From Reyranella aquatilis (lineage in GTDB: Bacteria; Pseudomonadota; Alphaproteobacteria; Reyranellales; Reyranellaceae): DNA of 64,000 nt. Positions 57,096 to 64,000 of this stretch are shown here, piece by piece (positions within the stretch are counted from its first letter, which is position 1; each line of letters opens with the position of its first letter). Made by a program: the position numbers and the translations under genes. Below the pieces are notes generated by a model. That model saw only the letters and a program-made list of their open reading frames with translations, ran no database searches and was not told where the DNA came from. The stretch covers positions 496,001-560,000 of the forward strand of contig NZ_JAJISD010000001.1 in assembly GCF_020880995.1 (NCBI RefSeq). Reading direction: 5' to 3'.

Positions 57096-57220
57096 GGACT
57101 TTATCCGGCCAGCGAACTTCGCAGAGCGCACAAGGAATTGAACAACCAATCCACCAGGCGCGCCCGAAAGGTGCGTGTAAGCCGGCACTGCAATAGGTAT
57201 CTTAATCAGCGGAGGTATAC

Positions 57221-57622
57221 GTGGCGCGCTCTCATCCAGTGGATACTCATGTCGGCAACCGACTCCGACAGCGTCGGGCCCTTCTCGGCATGAGTCAGAC
57301 CGATCTCGGCAACGCCGTGGGCCTGACTTTCCAGCAGGTTCAGAAGTACGAGCGCGGCTTCAACCGCGTAAGTTCGAGCCGACTCTTCGAATTCGCGAAA
57401 GTCCTCGACGTTCCCGTCGAACATTTCTTCGACGGCATGGACGAGGCCGCCGTGACGACCAAGCGAAAGCCTGGACGTCCGCGTTCAACGGAAAAGTCCA
57501 CGGACTCCGATCTGAACACCAAGCGCGAAACCCTCGAACTGGTCCGCGCCTACTACAAGATCCGCAGCAAGAGCCTCCGCGAGAAGACCCGCGAGCTGAT
57601 CATGGCACTCGCGCGGGATTGA
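57221..57622 (+). CDS. XRE-family transcriptional regulator
   Basis: A 133-residue DNA-binding protein. An N-terminal helix-turn-helix domain (about residues 12-65: GNRLRQRRALLGMSQTDLGN, GLTFQQVQKYERGFNRVSS, LFEFAKVLDVPVEHFF) is followed by a basic linker (KRKPGRPRSTEK) and a C-terminal helix (LVRAYYKIRSKSLREKT). It is common in alphaproteobacteria and resembles small stress or phase regulators. It starts at GTG 57221 with CGGAGG upstream. Target genes are unknown; the adjacent Bug gene is one candidate. Confidence 0.9.
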   Translation: MARSHPVDTHVGNRLRQRRALLGMSQTDLGNAVGLTFQQVQKYERGFNRVSSSRLFEFAKVLDVPVEHFFDGMDEAAVTTKRKPGRPRSTEKSTDSDLNTKRETLELVRAYYKIRSKSLREKTRELIMALARD

Positions 57623-57701
57623 CCGCGGCGGAAACAACCGGCCCTCGCCGGCGTTTATGATGCTTCGCCGCTCGTTTCCGCTTCCGGCCGGAGCTTCGAT
57701 C

Positions 57702-58091
57702 ATGATCCGCTTACGCATCCTGGGCGTCACGCTGTTGCCGATCACGTCGCTCGCCGCCTGCAGCGACGGGCCCTCCTTCAAGGCGCCGCCCCCTGATGCA
57801 CCGATGGCAACGGTCCGTTATCAGTGCCAGCAGAACAAGACGATGGTCGCCGACTACTATGACGGCAAGTCGGGCGTCGCCCCCGATGGCCGTCCCATCC
57901 CCGGCGGGCGCGTGGTTGTGCAGCTGAGCGACGGCCGCAAGTTAAGCCTGCCTCAGACGCTCTCCGCCTCGGGTACGCGCTACGCCGATTCGAGCGGCAC
58001 GTTCGTGTTCTGGAGCAAGGGCGACACGGCCTTCGTCGAGGAAGGCCCCAACCAGACGGTCACCTACCGCGACTGCGTCACCAGGCGTTGA
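57702..58091 (+). CDS. MliC-like lipoprotein (C-type lysozyme inhibitor domain)
   Basis: A 129-residue lipoprotein: hydrophobic signal, lipobox SLAAC (Cys about residue 20), then VRYQCQQNKTMVADYYDGK and SLPQTLSASGTRYADSSGTF, FWSKGDTAFVEE, the pattern of membrane-bound lysozyme inhibitor MliC proteins. The paired Cys (YQC and YRDC near the end) fit the family's disulfide. It would protect peptidoglycan from host or predator lysozyme. ATG 57702 is preferred over an earlier in-frame start. Confidence 0.8.
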   Translation: MIRLRILGVTLLPITSLAACSDGPSFKAPPPDAPMATVRYQCQQNKTMVADYYDGKSGVAPDGRPIPGGRVVVQLSDGRKLSLPQTLSASGTRYADSSGTFVFWSKGDTAFVEEGPNQTVTYRDCVTRR

Positions 58092-58100
58092 GGGGCCGCC

Positions 58101-58766
58101 TCAATGTCGGCCGGCCAAGGCGCGGTTCTCGAGCCGGCTCAGCAGCCGCACCAGCGGCCACAGCAGCAGGAAGTAGATCACCGCGGCCATGACGATGGGC
58201 GTGGGATTGTAGGTGATGCTCTGCGCCTGGCGCGCCTCATAGAGCAGCTCGGGGACTGCGACGACCGAGCCCAGCGAGGTGAGCTTCACCACTTCCAGCG
58301 TGTTGGAGAGCAGGTCGGGCATCACGTTGCGCACCGCCTGCGGCAGCACGACGTAGCGCATGGACTGCATCCGGCTGAGACCGGTGGAGCGCGCCGCCTC
58401 GACCTGGCCTGCCGGCACGGAATCGATGCCTGCGCGGAAGATCTCGCCGTAATACGAGCCGGTGTTCAGGAAGAATGCGATCGCCACGCAGGCGAAGCCG
58501 CCCAGCTCCAGCCCGGCGAACGGCAGCCCGGCGAACAGCAGGACCAGCAGCACCAGCGGCGGAAACGCCCGGAAGAAGTCGACCCAGGCCATCAGCGGCC
58601 ACCGCACCAGCGGATGCTTGATCGAAGCCAGCAGCGCCAGGATCAAGCCTCCCAGCAGGCCGAGCGGCACCACGATCAGCGACAGCAGGATCGTGTTCCA
58701 CAGGCCCGTCAGCACGATCGGCCAGGCCGCCTTCATGATCTCGATGTTGAAGAAGGCCTCGATCAT
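58101..58766 (-). CDS. Polar amino acid ABC transporter permease
   Basis: A 221-residue permease of the His/Glu/Gln family with five hydrophobic segments. Conserved EAA-loop region: YYGEIFRAGIDSVPAGQVEAA with AARSTGLSRMQSMRYVVLPQ. ATG 58766 overlaps the preceding stop as ATGA. It heads the downstream end of a four-gene importer; the next gene upstream encodes its partner permease. Confidence 0.92.
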   Translation of the reverse strand: MIEAFFNIEIMKAAWPIVLTGLWNTILLSLIVVPLGLLGGLILALLASIKHPLVRWPLMAWVDFFRAFPPLVLLVLLFAGLPFAGLELGGFACVAIAFFLNTGSYYGEIFRAGIDSVPAGQVEAARSTGLSRMQSMRYVVLPQAVRNVMPDLLSNTLEVVKLTSLGSVVAVPELLYEARQAQSITYNPTPIVMAAVIYFLLLWPLVRLLSRLENRALAGRH

Positions 58767-59443
58767 CGCTTCCACGCGAATTTTGTCTCGACCCAGCGGG
58801 CCGCGACCACGACGGGCAGGAACAACACGACATAGGCCGCCGCCCCCATCATCAGCGGCGAGGGATTGTAGGAATTGGACATGGCCGAGCTGGCCTGCCC
58901 CAGGATCTCGGTGACGGCCACGACGGTGCCGAGCGCCGTGCCCTTGGTGATGGCGATGGTCCGGTTGGTGAGGGGTGGTATGGTGAGCCGGAAGGCCTGA
59001 GGCAGCACGACGTTGAACAGCGTCTGGCCGAAGGTCAGTCCGGTCGAGCGCGACGCCTCCCACTGCCCCTTCGGGATCGAGGTGATGCCGGCCCAGAAAA
59101 TCTCCTCGGAGAAGGCCATCAGCACGAAGGCCAGCGACAGCCAGGTCGAGACGAAGCCCGACGGCGCCGGCCCCGCATAGGGAAGGCCGAAATACATCAG
59201 TACGATGATGACCAGCGGGGGCAGCGAACGGAACAGGTCGACGACGAAGATGATCAGCCAGTTGAGCGGCCGGATCGCGAGGCTGCGCAACAGGGCAAAC
59301 GCCAGCCCCGCCCCGAGGCCGGTTACGACGATCAGCAGCGCGAGCTCGATGGTGACCACCACGCCGGAGAGGATGTCCGGCAGGTATTTGACCATGACCT
59401 TCGCGTTGAAGAAGGTTTCGACGAACTTGTCCCAGCCGCTCAT
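58763..59443 (-). CDS. Polar amino acid ABC transporter permease
   Basis: A 226-residue permease of the same family with the loop FSEEIFWAGITSIPKGQWEA and SRSTGLTFGQTLFNVVLPQA. It pairs with the 58101-58766 product to form the membrane channel. Located 12 bases after the ATPase gene. Confidence 0.92.
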   Translation of the reverse strand: MSGWDKFVETFFNAKVMVKYLPDILSGVVVTIELALLIVVTGLGAGLAFALLRSLAIRPLNWLIIFVVDLFRSLPPLVIIVLMYFGLPYAGPAPSGFVSTWLSLAFVLMAFSEEIFWAGITSIPKGQWEASRSTGLTFGQTLFNVVLPQAFRLTIPPLTNRTIAITKGTALGTVVAVTEILGQASSAMSNSYNPSPLMMGAAAYVVLFLPVVVAARWVETKFAWKR

Positions 59444-59455
59444 GCCGTGCGGCCC

Positions 59456-60196
59456 TCAGTGCCGCTGGATCTGGCCGATGAAGGCGCGCGTGCGTTCATG
59501 GGCAGGGTTCTCGAAAATGGCGCCCGGCGGCCCCTGCTCCACGATCAGCCCGTCGTCCATGAAGACGACCCGGTCGGCGGCATTGCGTGCGAAGCCCATC
59601 TCGTGGCTGACGACGATCATGGTCATGCCGCTCTCGCGCAGGTCTCGCATCACCTCGAGCACGGAACCCACCAATTCGGGATCGAGCGCGCTGGTCGGCT
59701 CGTCGAACAGCATCACGCGCGGCTCCAGGGCGATCGAGCGGGCGATTGCCACACGCTGCTGCTGGCCGCCCGAAAGCTGGCCCGGCGTGTGGTCGGCGCG
59801 ATCGGCCAGGCCCACCCGCTTCAACGCCGCGTGGGCGAGCGACTCGGCCTCCCCCCGGCTCTTGCCCGCCACTTTGCGCAAGGCCAGCATCACGTTCCCC
59901 AGCGCGGTCATGTGCGGGTAGAGATTGAACGATTGGAAAACCATGCCGATGCGGCGGCGGGCATGGTTGATGTTGGTGCGCGGGTCGAGCATGTCGATGC
60001 CATCAACCATGATCGAGCCGGAAGACGGCTCCTCGAGGCGGTTGAGGCACCGCAGCAGCGTCGACTTGCCCGAGCCCGACGGGCCGATCACGAAAACCAG
60101 TTCGCGCTCGTCCACTTTCAGATCGACGCCCTTCAGGACGTGAAGGGTACCAAAATGCTTGTGGATGGCACGCGCGTCGACGATGTGGCTGGTCAC
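59456..60196 (-). CDS. Polar amino acid ABC transporter ATP-binding protein
   Basis: A 246-residue ATPase with Walker A GPSGSGKST, Q-loop IGMVFQSFNLYPH, signature LSGGQQQR, Walker B VMLFDEPTSALDPELVGS and H-loop VVSHEMGFARNAADRV, close to GlnQ/HisP-type ATPases. It follows the binding-protein gene after a 94-base gap with a hairpin and T tract, so its expression may be lower than that of the binding protein. Confidence 0.93.
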   Translation of the reverse strand: MTSHIVDARAIHKHFGTLHVLKGVDLKVDERELVFVIGPSGSGKSTLLRCLNRLEEPSSGSIMVDGIDMLDPRTNINHARRRIGMVFQSFNLYPHMTALGNVMLALRKVAGKSRGEAESLAHAALKRVGLADRADHTPGQLSGGQQQRVAIARSIALEPRVMLFDEPTSALDPELVGSVLEVMRDLRESGMTMIVVSHEMGFARNAADRVVFMDDGLIVEQGPPGAIFENPAHERTRAFIGQIQRH

Positions 60197-60221
60197 GGGG
60201 TTCTTGTAGCTTCGGGTGGAT

Positions 60222-60267
60222 CAAAAAGAAGCGAGGGACCTCGCCGGCACCGGAAAGGCCCCTCGTT
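60222..60267 (-). terminator. Attenuator-like terminator between the binding protein and ATPase genes
   Basis: On the minus strand, CGAGGGGCC (60265-60257) pairs with GGTCCCTCG (60240-60232, one mismatch) around an inner CCGG-CCGG stem, followed by TTCTTTTT (60230-60222). This is an intrinsic-terminator-like hairpin with a T tract 25 bases after the binding-protein stop. Partial termination would give more binding protein than membrane components, a known arrangement for ABC importers. Confidence 0.55.
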
Positions 60268-60290
60268 TCGTCGATTCAGGACGACGGCGG

Positions 60291-61142
60291 TCAGCCGCCG
60301 CACTTCAGTTCGTGCGGAGTCGGATCGTAGCCCGGCATGCCCGGCACGCCGTAACCCGGCGTGATCACGACCGCGAGATCGTCGGCCGCCGGCTTCTTGT
60401 TGAACCACTTCTCGTAGAACTTGGCCATCGTGCCGTCCTTCTTCATGCAGTCGAGCGCATCCTGCAGCTCGGCGCGAAGCTTGGGATTGTCCTTGGGCAC
60501 GGGCGCCGCCCAATGGGCACGCGTTTCGGCAAGCTCGAGGTCGGCAATGAACTGCGGGTTCTTGGACGCCGCATAGACGATAGTGGTGTTGCCGCCCAGC
60601 GTGGCGTAGGCCCGGCCCGAAAGCACGGCCTGCGTGGCGTCGGGTTGCGTGTCATAGACCTGCACCGTGAAGCCATGTTCCTCGCCCATCTTCTTGGCGA
60701 GCGTCTCGTAGGGCGTGCCCTTGTTCACCGCCACGGCCTTGCCCTTGAGATCGGCCCAGCTCTTGATCGGCGCACTGCCCTTCTTGATGCCGAACTGGAA
60801 GGCGGTCCACAGGTAGCCCGCCGTGAACAGCATGTTCTCGGCCCGCTCCTTGGTCACGGTCGTCGGCGCGGCGATGAAGTCGTAGCGGCCGGACTGCATG
60901 CCCGGAATCAGCGTCGAGAAACTCACGGCATCGATCGTGATGTCGCGCTTCATACGCTTGGCGACCTCGGTGAAAACGTCGATCTGGAAGCCTTCGACGC
61001 CGCCGCCCAGCTTCGGCATGGCATGCGGTGCGAAGGTACCATCGACACCGGTCCGCAGAGGCGGCTTCTTGTCCTGGCCGAGCGCAGGGCTCGCGCACAT
61101 GAGGGCTGCGATGGCGATCGCGGCAAAACGGCGGTGAATCAT
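60291..61142 (-). CDS. Polar amino acid ABC transporter substrate-binding protein
   Basis: A 283-residue periplasmic protein with signal peptide (RRFAAIAIAALMCASPALGQ). Mature sequence has LRTGVDGTFAPHAMPKLGGG, GFQIDVFTEVAKRMKRDITI and AFQFGIKKGSAPIKSWADLK, typical of PBPb/GlnH-like binders. ATG 61142 follows GGAAGGAA. In context with the hydantoin-processing genes it may bind amino acids or their derivatives (inference). Confidence 0.92.
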   Translation of the reverse strand: MIHRRFAAIAIAALMCASPALGQDKKPPLRTGVDGTFAPHAMPKLGGGVEGFQIDVFTEVAKRMKRDITIDAVSFSTLIPGMQSGRYDFIAAPTTVTKERAENMLFTAGYLWTAFQFGIKKGSAPIKSWADLKGKAVAVNKGTPYETLAKKMGEEHGFTVQVYDTQPDATQAVLSGRAYATLGGNTTIVYAASKNPQFIADLELAETRAHWAAPVPKDNPKLRAELQDALDCMKKDGTMAKFYEKWFNKKPAADDLAVVITPGYGVPGMPGYDPTPHELKCGG

Positions 61143-61229
61143 TGCGGTGCGTTCCTTCCCATGAAATCCCCAGGCGGTGACGGTAGAACAGGCATTGTTG
61201 AATAGCAATTTAGAGGCCATCCTCGCGCC

Positions 61230-61892
61230 ATGCCCGACCGCATCCTCGTCATCAATCCCAACTCCACCGAAGCCGTCACCCGCGGAATCGACGTCGCCAT
61301 GGAACCGCTGCGCATGGCCGGCGGACCTGCCATCGAATGCGTGACCCTTGCCGACGGCCCCCCGGGCATCGAGAACCAGGGGCATGTCGAGCAGGTGGTT
61401 CCGCTGATCGGCACGATGGTCCGCAAGCGGGACAACGATTGCTCGGCATTCGTCATCGCCTGCTACTCCGATCCCGGCCTCCATGCCGCGCGCGAACTGA
61501 CGACCAAGCCCGTCCTCGGTATCGCCGAGTGCGGCATCCTGACGGCGCTCACCCTCGGTCAGCGCTTCGGCGTCATCTCGATCCTGCGGAAATCGATCCC
61601 TCGCCACCTGCGCTATGTCGGCCAGATGGGCCTCAACGATCGCATGGCGGGCGACCGCGCGATCGGACTGGGAGTTGTCGAACTCGCGGACGAGGCCCGC
61701 ACCTTCAGCCGCATGGCCGAGGTCGCCGCCGAACTGCGCGACGAGGACGGGGCCGACGTGCTGGTCATGGGCTGCGCCGGCATGGCGCGCTACCGCGACC
61801 GACTGCAGCGCCATGTCGGCCTGCCCGTGGTCGAGCCCAGCCAGGCCGCCGTCTCGATGGCGATCGGGCGTTCCCGGCTGAACTGGTCCTGA
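61230..61892 (+). CDS. Asp/Glu/hydantoin racemase family protein
   Basis: A 220-residue racemase with paired catalytic cysteines visible as FVIACYSDPGLHAAR and VLVMGCAGMARYRD, and start MPDRILVINPNSTEAVTRG. Such enzymes racemise amino acids, hydantoins or related substrates without cofactor. The neighbours (N-carbamoyl hydrolase and hydantoinase) favour hydantoin. It lies divergent from the amino acid ABC operon and convergent to the flavin reductase gene. Confidence 0.9.
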   Translation: MPDRILVINPNSTEAVTRGIDVAMEPLRMAGGPAIECVTLADGPPGIENQGHVEQVVPLIGTMVRKRDNDCSAFVIACYSDPGLHAARELTTKPVLGIAECGILTALTLGQRFGVISILRKSIPRHLRYVGQMGLNDRMAGDRAIGLGVVELADEARTFSRMAEVAAELRDEDGADVLVMGCAGMARYRDRLQRHVGLPVVEPSQAAVSMAIGRSRLNWS

Positions 61893-61910
61893 TTGGCATC
61901 CCGGGCGTAA

Positions 61911-61975
61911 GCGAGGGACCCGTCCGAAATCAGAAGATCCCTCGCAAATGCTCGGGTTGACGGGCAAGGCCCGTC
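61911..61975. terminator. Two hairpins between convergent racemase and flavin reductase genes
   Basis: In the 81-base gap, GCGAGGGA (61911-61918) pairs perfectly with TCCCTCGC (61938-61945), and GACGGGC (61959-61965) pairs with GCCCGTC (61969-61975) around a 3-base loop next to the stop of the minus-strand gene. Neither has a strong T tract. They probably terminate or stabilise the two convergent transcripts. Confidence 0.5.
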
Positions 61976-62600
61976 ATTCAGCCGCCGCGGCCTTGACGAC
62001 GGGCGCCGCCGGAAACTCCATGCGGTCGTTGGTGCGGCAGTAGCGGTCGGCGAACATGCGTCCGACCGGATGGTACTTGTCCATGTGGACGCGCTTGGCC
62101 TTGTCGTCCCACAGCTCGTCGCGGATGTGGAAGCGCAGCCCCTCGCCGATCACGAGCTGACGGTCGTCCTTCACGTTGATGACCTGCCAGGTCTTGCATT
62201 CCATCGCCCACGGCGCATCGGCCAGTCGCGGCGTCTTGATGTCGACCGACGGCGCGAGCTTCAGGCCGAGATAGTCGGGCTCGCCGACGTTGGGCGGAAA
62301 GTCGCCGCTCGATTCGTGCATCTTGAGCGCCAGCGGCTCGTCGGTCAGGTTGACCACGAACTCGCCCGTGCGCTCGATGTTGCTCCAGGTATCCTTGATG
62401 CGCCCGTCCGGCCGCTTGTTGATCGCGAACATGCAGAGCGGCGGGTCTTCGGCAAAGACATTGAAGAAGCTGAACGGCGCGGCATTGACCGTGCCGGTCG
62501 GGCCCATCGTGGTCACCCAGGCGATCGGTCGCGGCAGGACGAAGGCGGTCAGGACCTTGTAGCGCTCGTGCGGCGTCAGGTCGTTGGAAGCGTATTGCAT
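61974..62600 (-). CDS. Flavin reductase family protein (FMN-binding split-barrel)
   Basis: A 208-residue protein of the DIM6/NTAB flavin reductase family. Visible features are RPIAWVTTMGPTGTVNAAPF with the FMN-phosphate-binding loop, SFFNVFAEDPPLCMFAI, and RTGEFVVNLTDEPLA. It may deliver reduced FMN to a monooxygenase or reduce another substrate. It sits in the same direction as the N-carbamoyl hydrolase gene 11 bases upstream; its pathway role is unclear. Confidence 0.88.
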   Translation of the reverse strand: MQYASNDLTPHERYKVLTAFVLPRPIAWVTTMGPTGTVNAAPFSFFNVFAEDPPLCMFAINKRPDGRIKDTWSNIERTGEFVVNLTDEPLALKMHESSGDFPPNVGEPDYLGLKLAPSVDIKTPRLADAPWAMECKTWQVINVKDDRQLVIGEGLRFHIRDELWDDKAKRVHMDKYHPVGRMFADRYCRTNDRMEFPAAPVVKAAAAE

Positions 62601-62611
62601 CTCTATATCCC

Positions 62612-63562
62612 TCAGTTCGACGGTTCGAGCTTCACGCCGGTGCGCTCGCTGATCAGCTTGTAGTGCTCAGGCCGGCGGTGCTTGGCGAAATTGAACGTGG
62701 TGTTGCGGATGTATTCGCCGAGGCCGAGGTCGCAATCGTAGGAGATGACCTCGTCCTCCTCGGTCGTGCCCTTGGCCACGATCTCGCCGGTCGGCGCCAC
62801 GATGACCGAGCCGCCATGCAGCCAGAACCCGTCTTCCTTGCCGGCCTTGGCCGTCGCCACGACCCAGATGCCGTTCTGGTAGGCAGCTGCCTGCAGCGAC
62901 AGCATGTGGTGGAACACACGCAGGTACGGCGGCTCGTGCGGCGCATAGACGTTGTCGCTTGGCGTGTTGTAGCCCAGCACCACCATCTCGGCGCCCTTCA
63001 GCGCCATGACGCGGAACGTCTCGGGCCAGCGACGGTCGTTGCAGATGCATTGCCCGACGATCACCTCGTCCTTGAACATCTTCCAGACGTTGAAGCCGAG
63101 ATTGCCGACCTCGAAATACTTCTTCTCGAGATGCTGGTACGGCACCGTCGGGCGATGCTCGTCATGACCCGGCAGATGGACCTTGCGGTACTTGCCGATC
63201 AGCCGCCCGTCCGGCCCCACCAGGATCGACGTATTGAAATGGTGCGTCGATCCCTCTTCCTCGGTGCGCTCGGCATAGCCCAGGTAGAAGCCGATGCCCT
63301 TCTCGCGTGCCAGCTCGAACAGCGGCAGCGTCTCGGGGCTCGGCATCTGGCTCTCGAAGTACTTCTCGACCTCGTTGGGATCCTCCATCCAGTAGCGCGG
63401 AAAGAAGGTCGTCAGCGCGAGCTCGGGAAACACGATGAACTTGGAGCCGCGCGAATCGGCTTCCTTCAGCATCTCAATCATGCGCTTGACCACGCTGGCG
63501 CGGCTGTCGGCGAGATGGATCGGCCCCAGCTGGGCGGACGAGACTTTCAGACGGCGGGACAT
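62612..63562 (-). CDS. N-carbamoyl-D-amino-acid hydrolase-like carbon-nitrogen hydrolase
   Basis: A 316-residue nitrilase-superfamily enzyme. The Glu-Lys-Cys triad is E47 (FPELALT), K127 (KYRKVHLPGHDEHRP) and C174 in the diagnostic CNDRRWPE. Later VVLGYNTPS, SLQAAAYQNGIWVVA and FNFAKHRRPEHY match D-carbamoylases. It hydrolyses N-carbamoyl-amino acids to the free amino acid, CO2 and ammonia, the second step after hydantoinase. The stereospecificity is inferred from similarity. Confidence 0.9.
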   Translation of the reverse strand: MSRRLKVSSAQLGPIHLADSRASVVKRMIEMLKEADSRGSKFIVFPELALTTFFPRYWMEDPNEVEKYFESQMPSPETLPLFELAREKGIGFYLGYAERTEEEGSTHHFNTSILVGPDGRLIGKYRKVHLPGHDEHRPTVPYQHLEKKYFEVGNLGFNVWKMFKDEVIVGQCICNDRRWPETFRVMALKGAEMVVLGYNTPSDNVYAPHEPPYLRVFHHMLSLQAAAYQNGIWVVATAKAGKEDGFWLHGGSVIVAPTGEIVAKGTTEEDEVISYDCDLGLGEYIRNTTFNFAKHRRPEHYKLISERTGVKLEPSN

Positions 63563-63593
63563 TATCGGCTCTCGGCTTGAAGGAAAGTAAGTC

Positions 63594-63663
63594 TGTCATC
63601 CTGAGCGCAGCGAAGGACCCTTGCGTGTCTCTCGAAAGGTCCCTCGCTCCGCTCGGGATGACA
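63594..63663. repeat. REP-like palindromic repeat element
   Basis: Two 26-base imperfectly inverted arms (63594-63619 and 63638-63663, three mismatches) flank an 18-base loop. The arms read TGTCATCCTGAGCGCAGCGA and GGTCCCTCGCTCCGCTCGGG at their outer/inner ends, a sequence pattern shared by many alphaproteobacterial intergenic palindromes. It lies between the hydantoinase and N-carbamoyl hydrolase genes. Shorter relatives of the core occur at 60231-60267 and 61911-61945. Confidence 0.7.
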
Positions 63664-63685
63664 GGGTGCGGGTAATGGCATCAAA

Positions 63686-64000
63686 TCAAAAAAGCGGCTT
63701 CAGGCCGAAGCGCGACATCGCCTGCAGCTCGGGCGCGGACTGCCCGATCGGCTTCGACGAATCGGGTGAGGCGCAGGGCAGGAACTGGCCGGAGCCCCGC
63801 TCGGCATTGAGCTTGCCGTTCTCGACCACGACCCTGCCGCGGCTCACGACGGTGATGGGCCAGCCCTTGATCTGGCGGCCCTCGTAGGGCGTGTAGCCGA
63901 CATTGTCGTGCAGGTCCTTCCAGGTGACCGTCACGTCCTTGTCGGCATCCCAGATGGCGAAATCGGCGTCGGAGCCGACGGCAATCGTGCCCTTCCTCGG
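63686..64000 (-). CDS. Hydantoinase/dihydropyrimidinase, C-terminal part only
   Basis: The gene continues beyond the right edge; only its last 104 residues are visible. They contain GTIAVGSDADFAIWDADKDV, KDLHDNVGYTPYEGRQIKGW and VSRGRVVVENGKLN, the typical C-terminal beta-sandwich of dihydropyrimidinases and D-hydantoinases. Hydrolysis of hydantoin or dihydropyrimidine to the N-carbamoyl compound would feed the adjacent N-carbamoyl hydrolase. Whether it is a true D-hydantoinase or a dihydropyrimidinase is not resolvable from this fragment. Confidence 0.9.
   Translation of the reverse strand, partial: PRKGTIAVGSDADFAIWDADKDVTVTWKDLHDNVGYTPYEGRQIKGWPITVVSRGRVVVENGKLNAERGSGQFLPCASPDSSKPIGQSAPELQAMSRFGLKPLF

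Overview
The window is a GC-rich chromosomal segment of an alphaproteobacterium, probably a versatile heterotroph. This is inferred from codon use, Bug-type TctC and NitT/TauT-type transporters, a magnesium-type HemB, NnrU and a CoA-ester catabolic repertoire. The closest resemblance may be to Rhodospirillales/Reyranella-like or Bradyrhizobium-like genomes, but the genus is not secure. I recognise no rRNA, tRNA, CRISPR array, transposase or phage gene. Genes are densely packed, with many ATGA/GTGA stop-start overlaps. No gap between genes exceeds about 210 bases; the longest are 57020-57220, 51458-51650 and 2668-2852.

Region 1-6.3 kb. A branched-chain amino acid transporter block (livG partial, livM, livH) is divergent from the most unusual locus of the window, a four-gene plus-strand operon. 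It encodes a thioredoxin-reductase-like flavoprotein (2853-3722), a UGSC-family protein that I read as a selenoprotein (3741-4259, in-frame UGA at 4020-4022 followed by a SECIS-like hairpin), and two tandem paralogous proteins of unknown function (4256-5293, 5304-6275). Conventional gene calling would split or truncate the selenoprotein gene. No selA, selB, selC or selD gene lies in the window.

Region 6.3-19 kb. An eight-gene minus-strand catabolic operon (amidohydrolase, membrane protein, amidase, DapA-like aldolase, GNAT, NAD-dependent epimerase, enolase-superfamily enzyme, sugar phosphate isomerase-like protein) is divergent from a NitT/TauT-type ABC transporter, glutaryl-CoA dehydrogenase and a TauE/SafE exporter. 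A 20-bp palindrome lies between the two units.

Region 19-46 kb. This holds a GST, CorA, a valine-degradation set (isobutyryl-CoA dehydrogenase, 3-hydroxyisobutyryl-CoA hydrolase, 3-hydroxyisobutyrate dehydrogenase), hemB with a Nudix gene, an MFS carrier behind two tandem YheT-like hydrolases, a DMT exporter with a CoA transferase and a penicillin acylase homologue, a CNNM/CorC protein, a TauD dioxygenase with an enoyl-CoA hydratase, MepA endopeptidase, an ABC-2 exporter with an aminotransferase, and a split chromate transporter.

Region 46-58 kb. NnrU, an amidohydrolase with a histidine-rich tail, a second NitT/TauT-type ABC system, a YqaA/DedA protein whose start codon lies in the loop of a perfect hairpin, a benzoylformate decarboxylase-like ThDP enzyme, an APC amino acid permease, a TctC-type binding protein, an XRE regulator and a MliC-like lipoprotein. 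Three small secreted paralogues with a PepSY-like domain are scattered here (45418, 51651, 55260).

Region 58-64 kb. A polar amino acid ABC transporter, an Asp/Glu/hydantoin racemase, a flavin reductase, an N-carbamoyl-D-amino acid hydrolase and the C-terminal end of a hydantoinase/dihydropyrimidinase. Together these look like a hydantoin or pyrimidine-derived amino acid salvage cluster. Related GGTCCCTCGC-type hairpins punctuate it.
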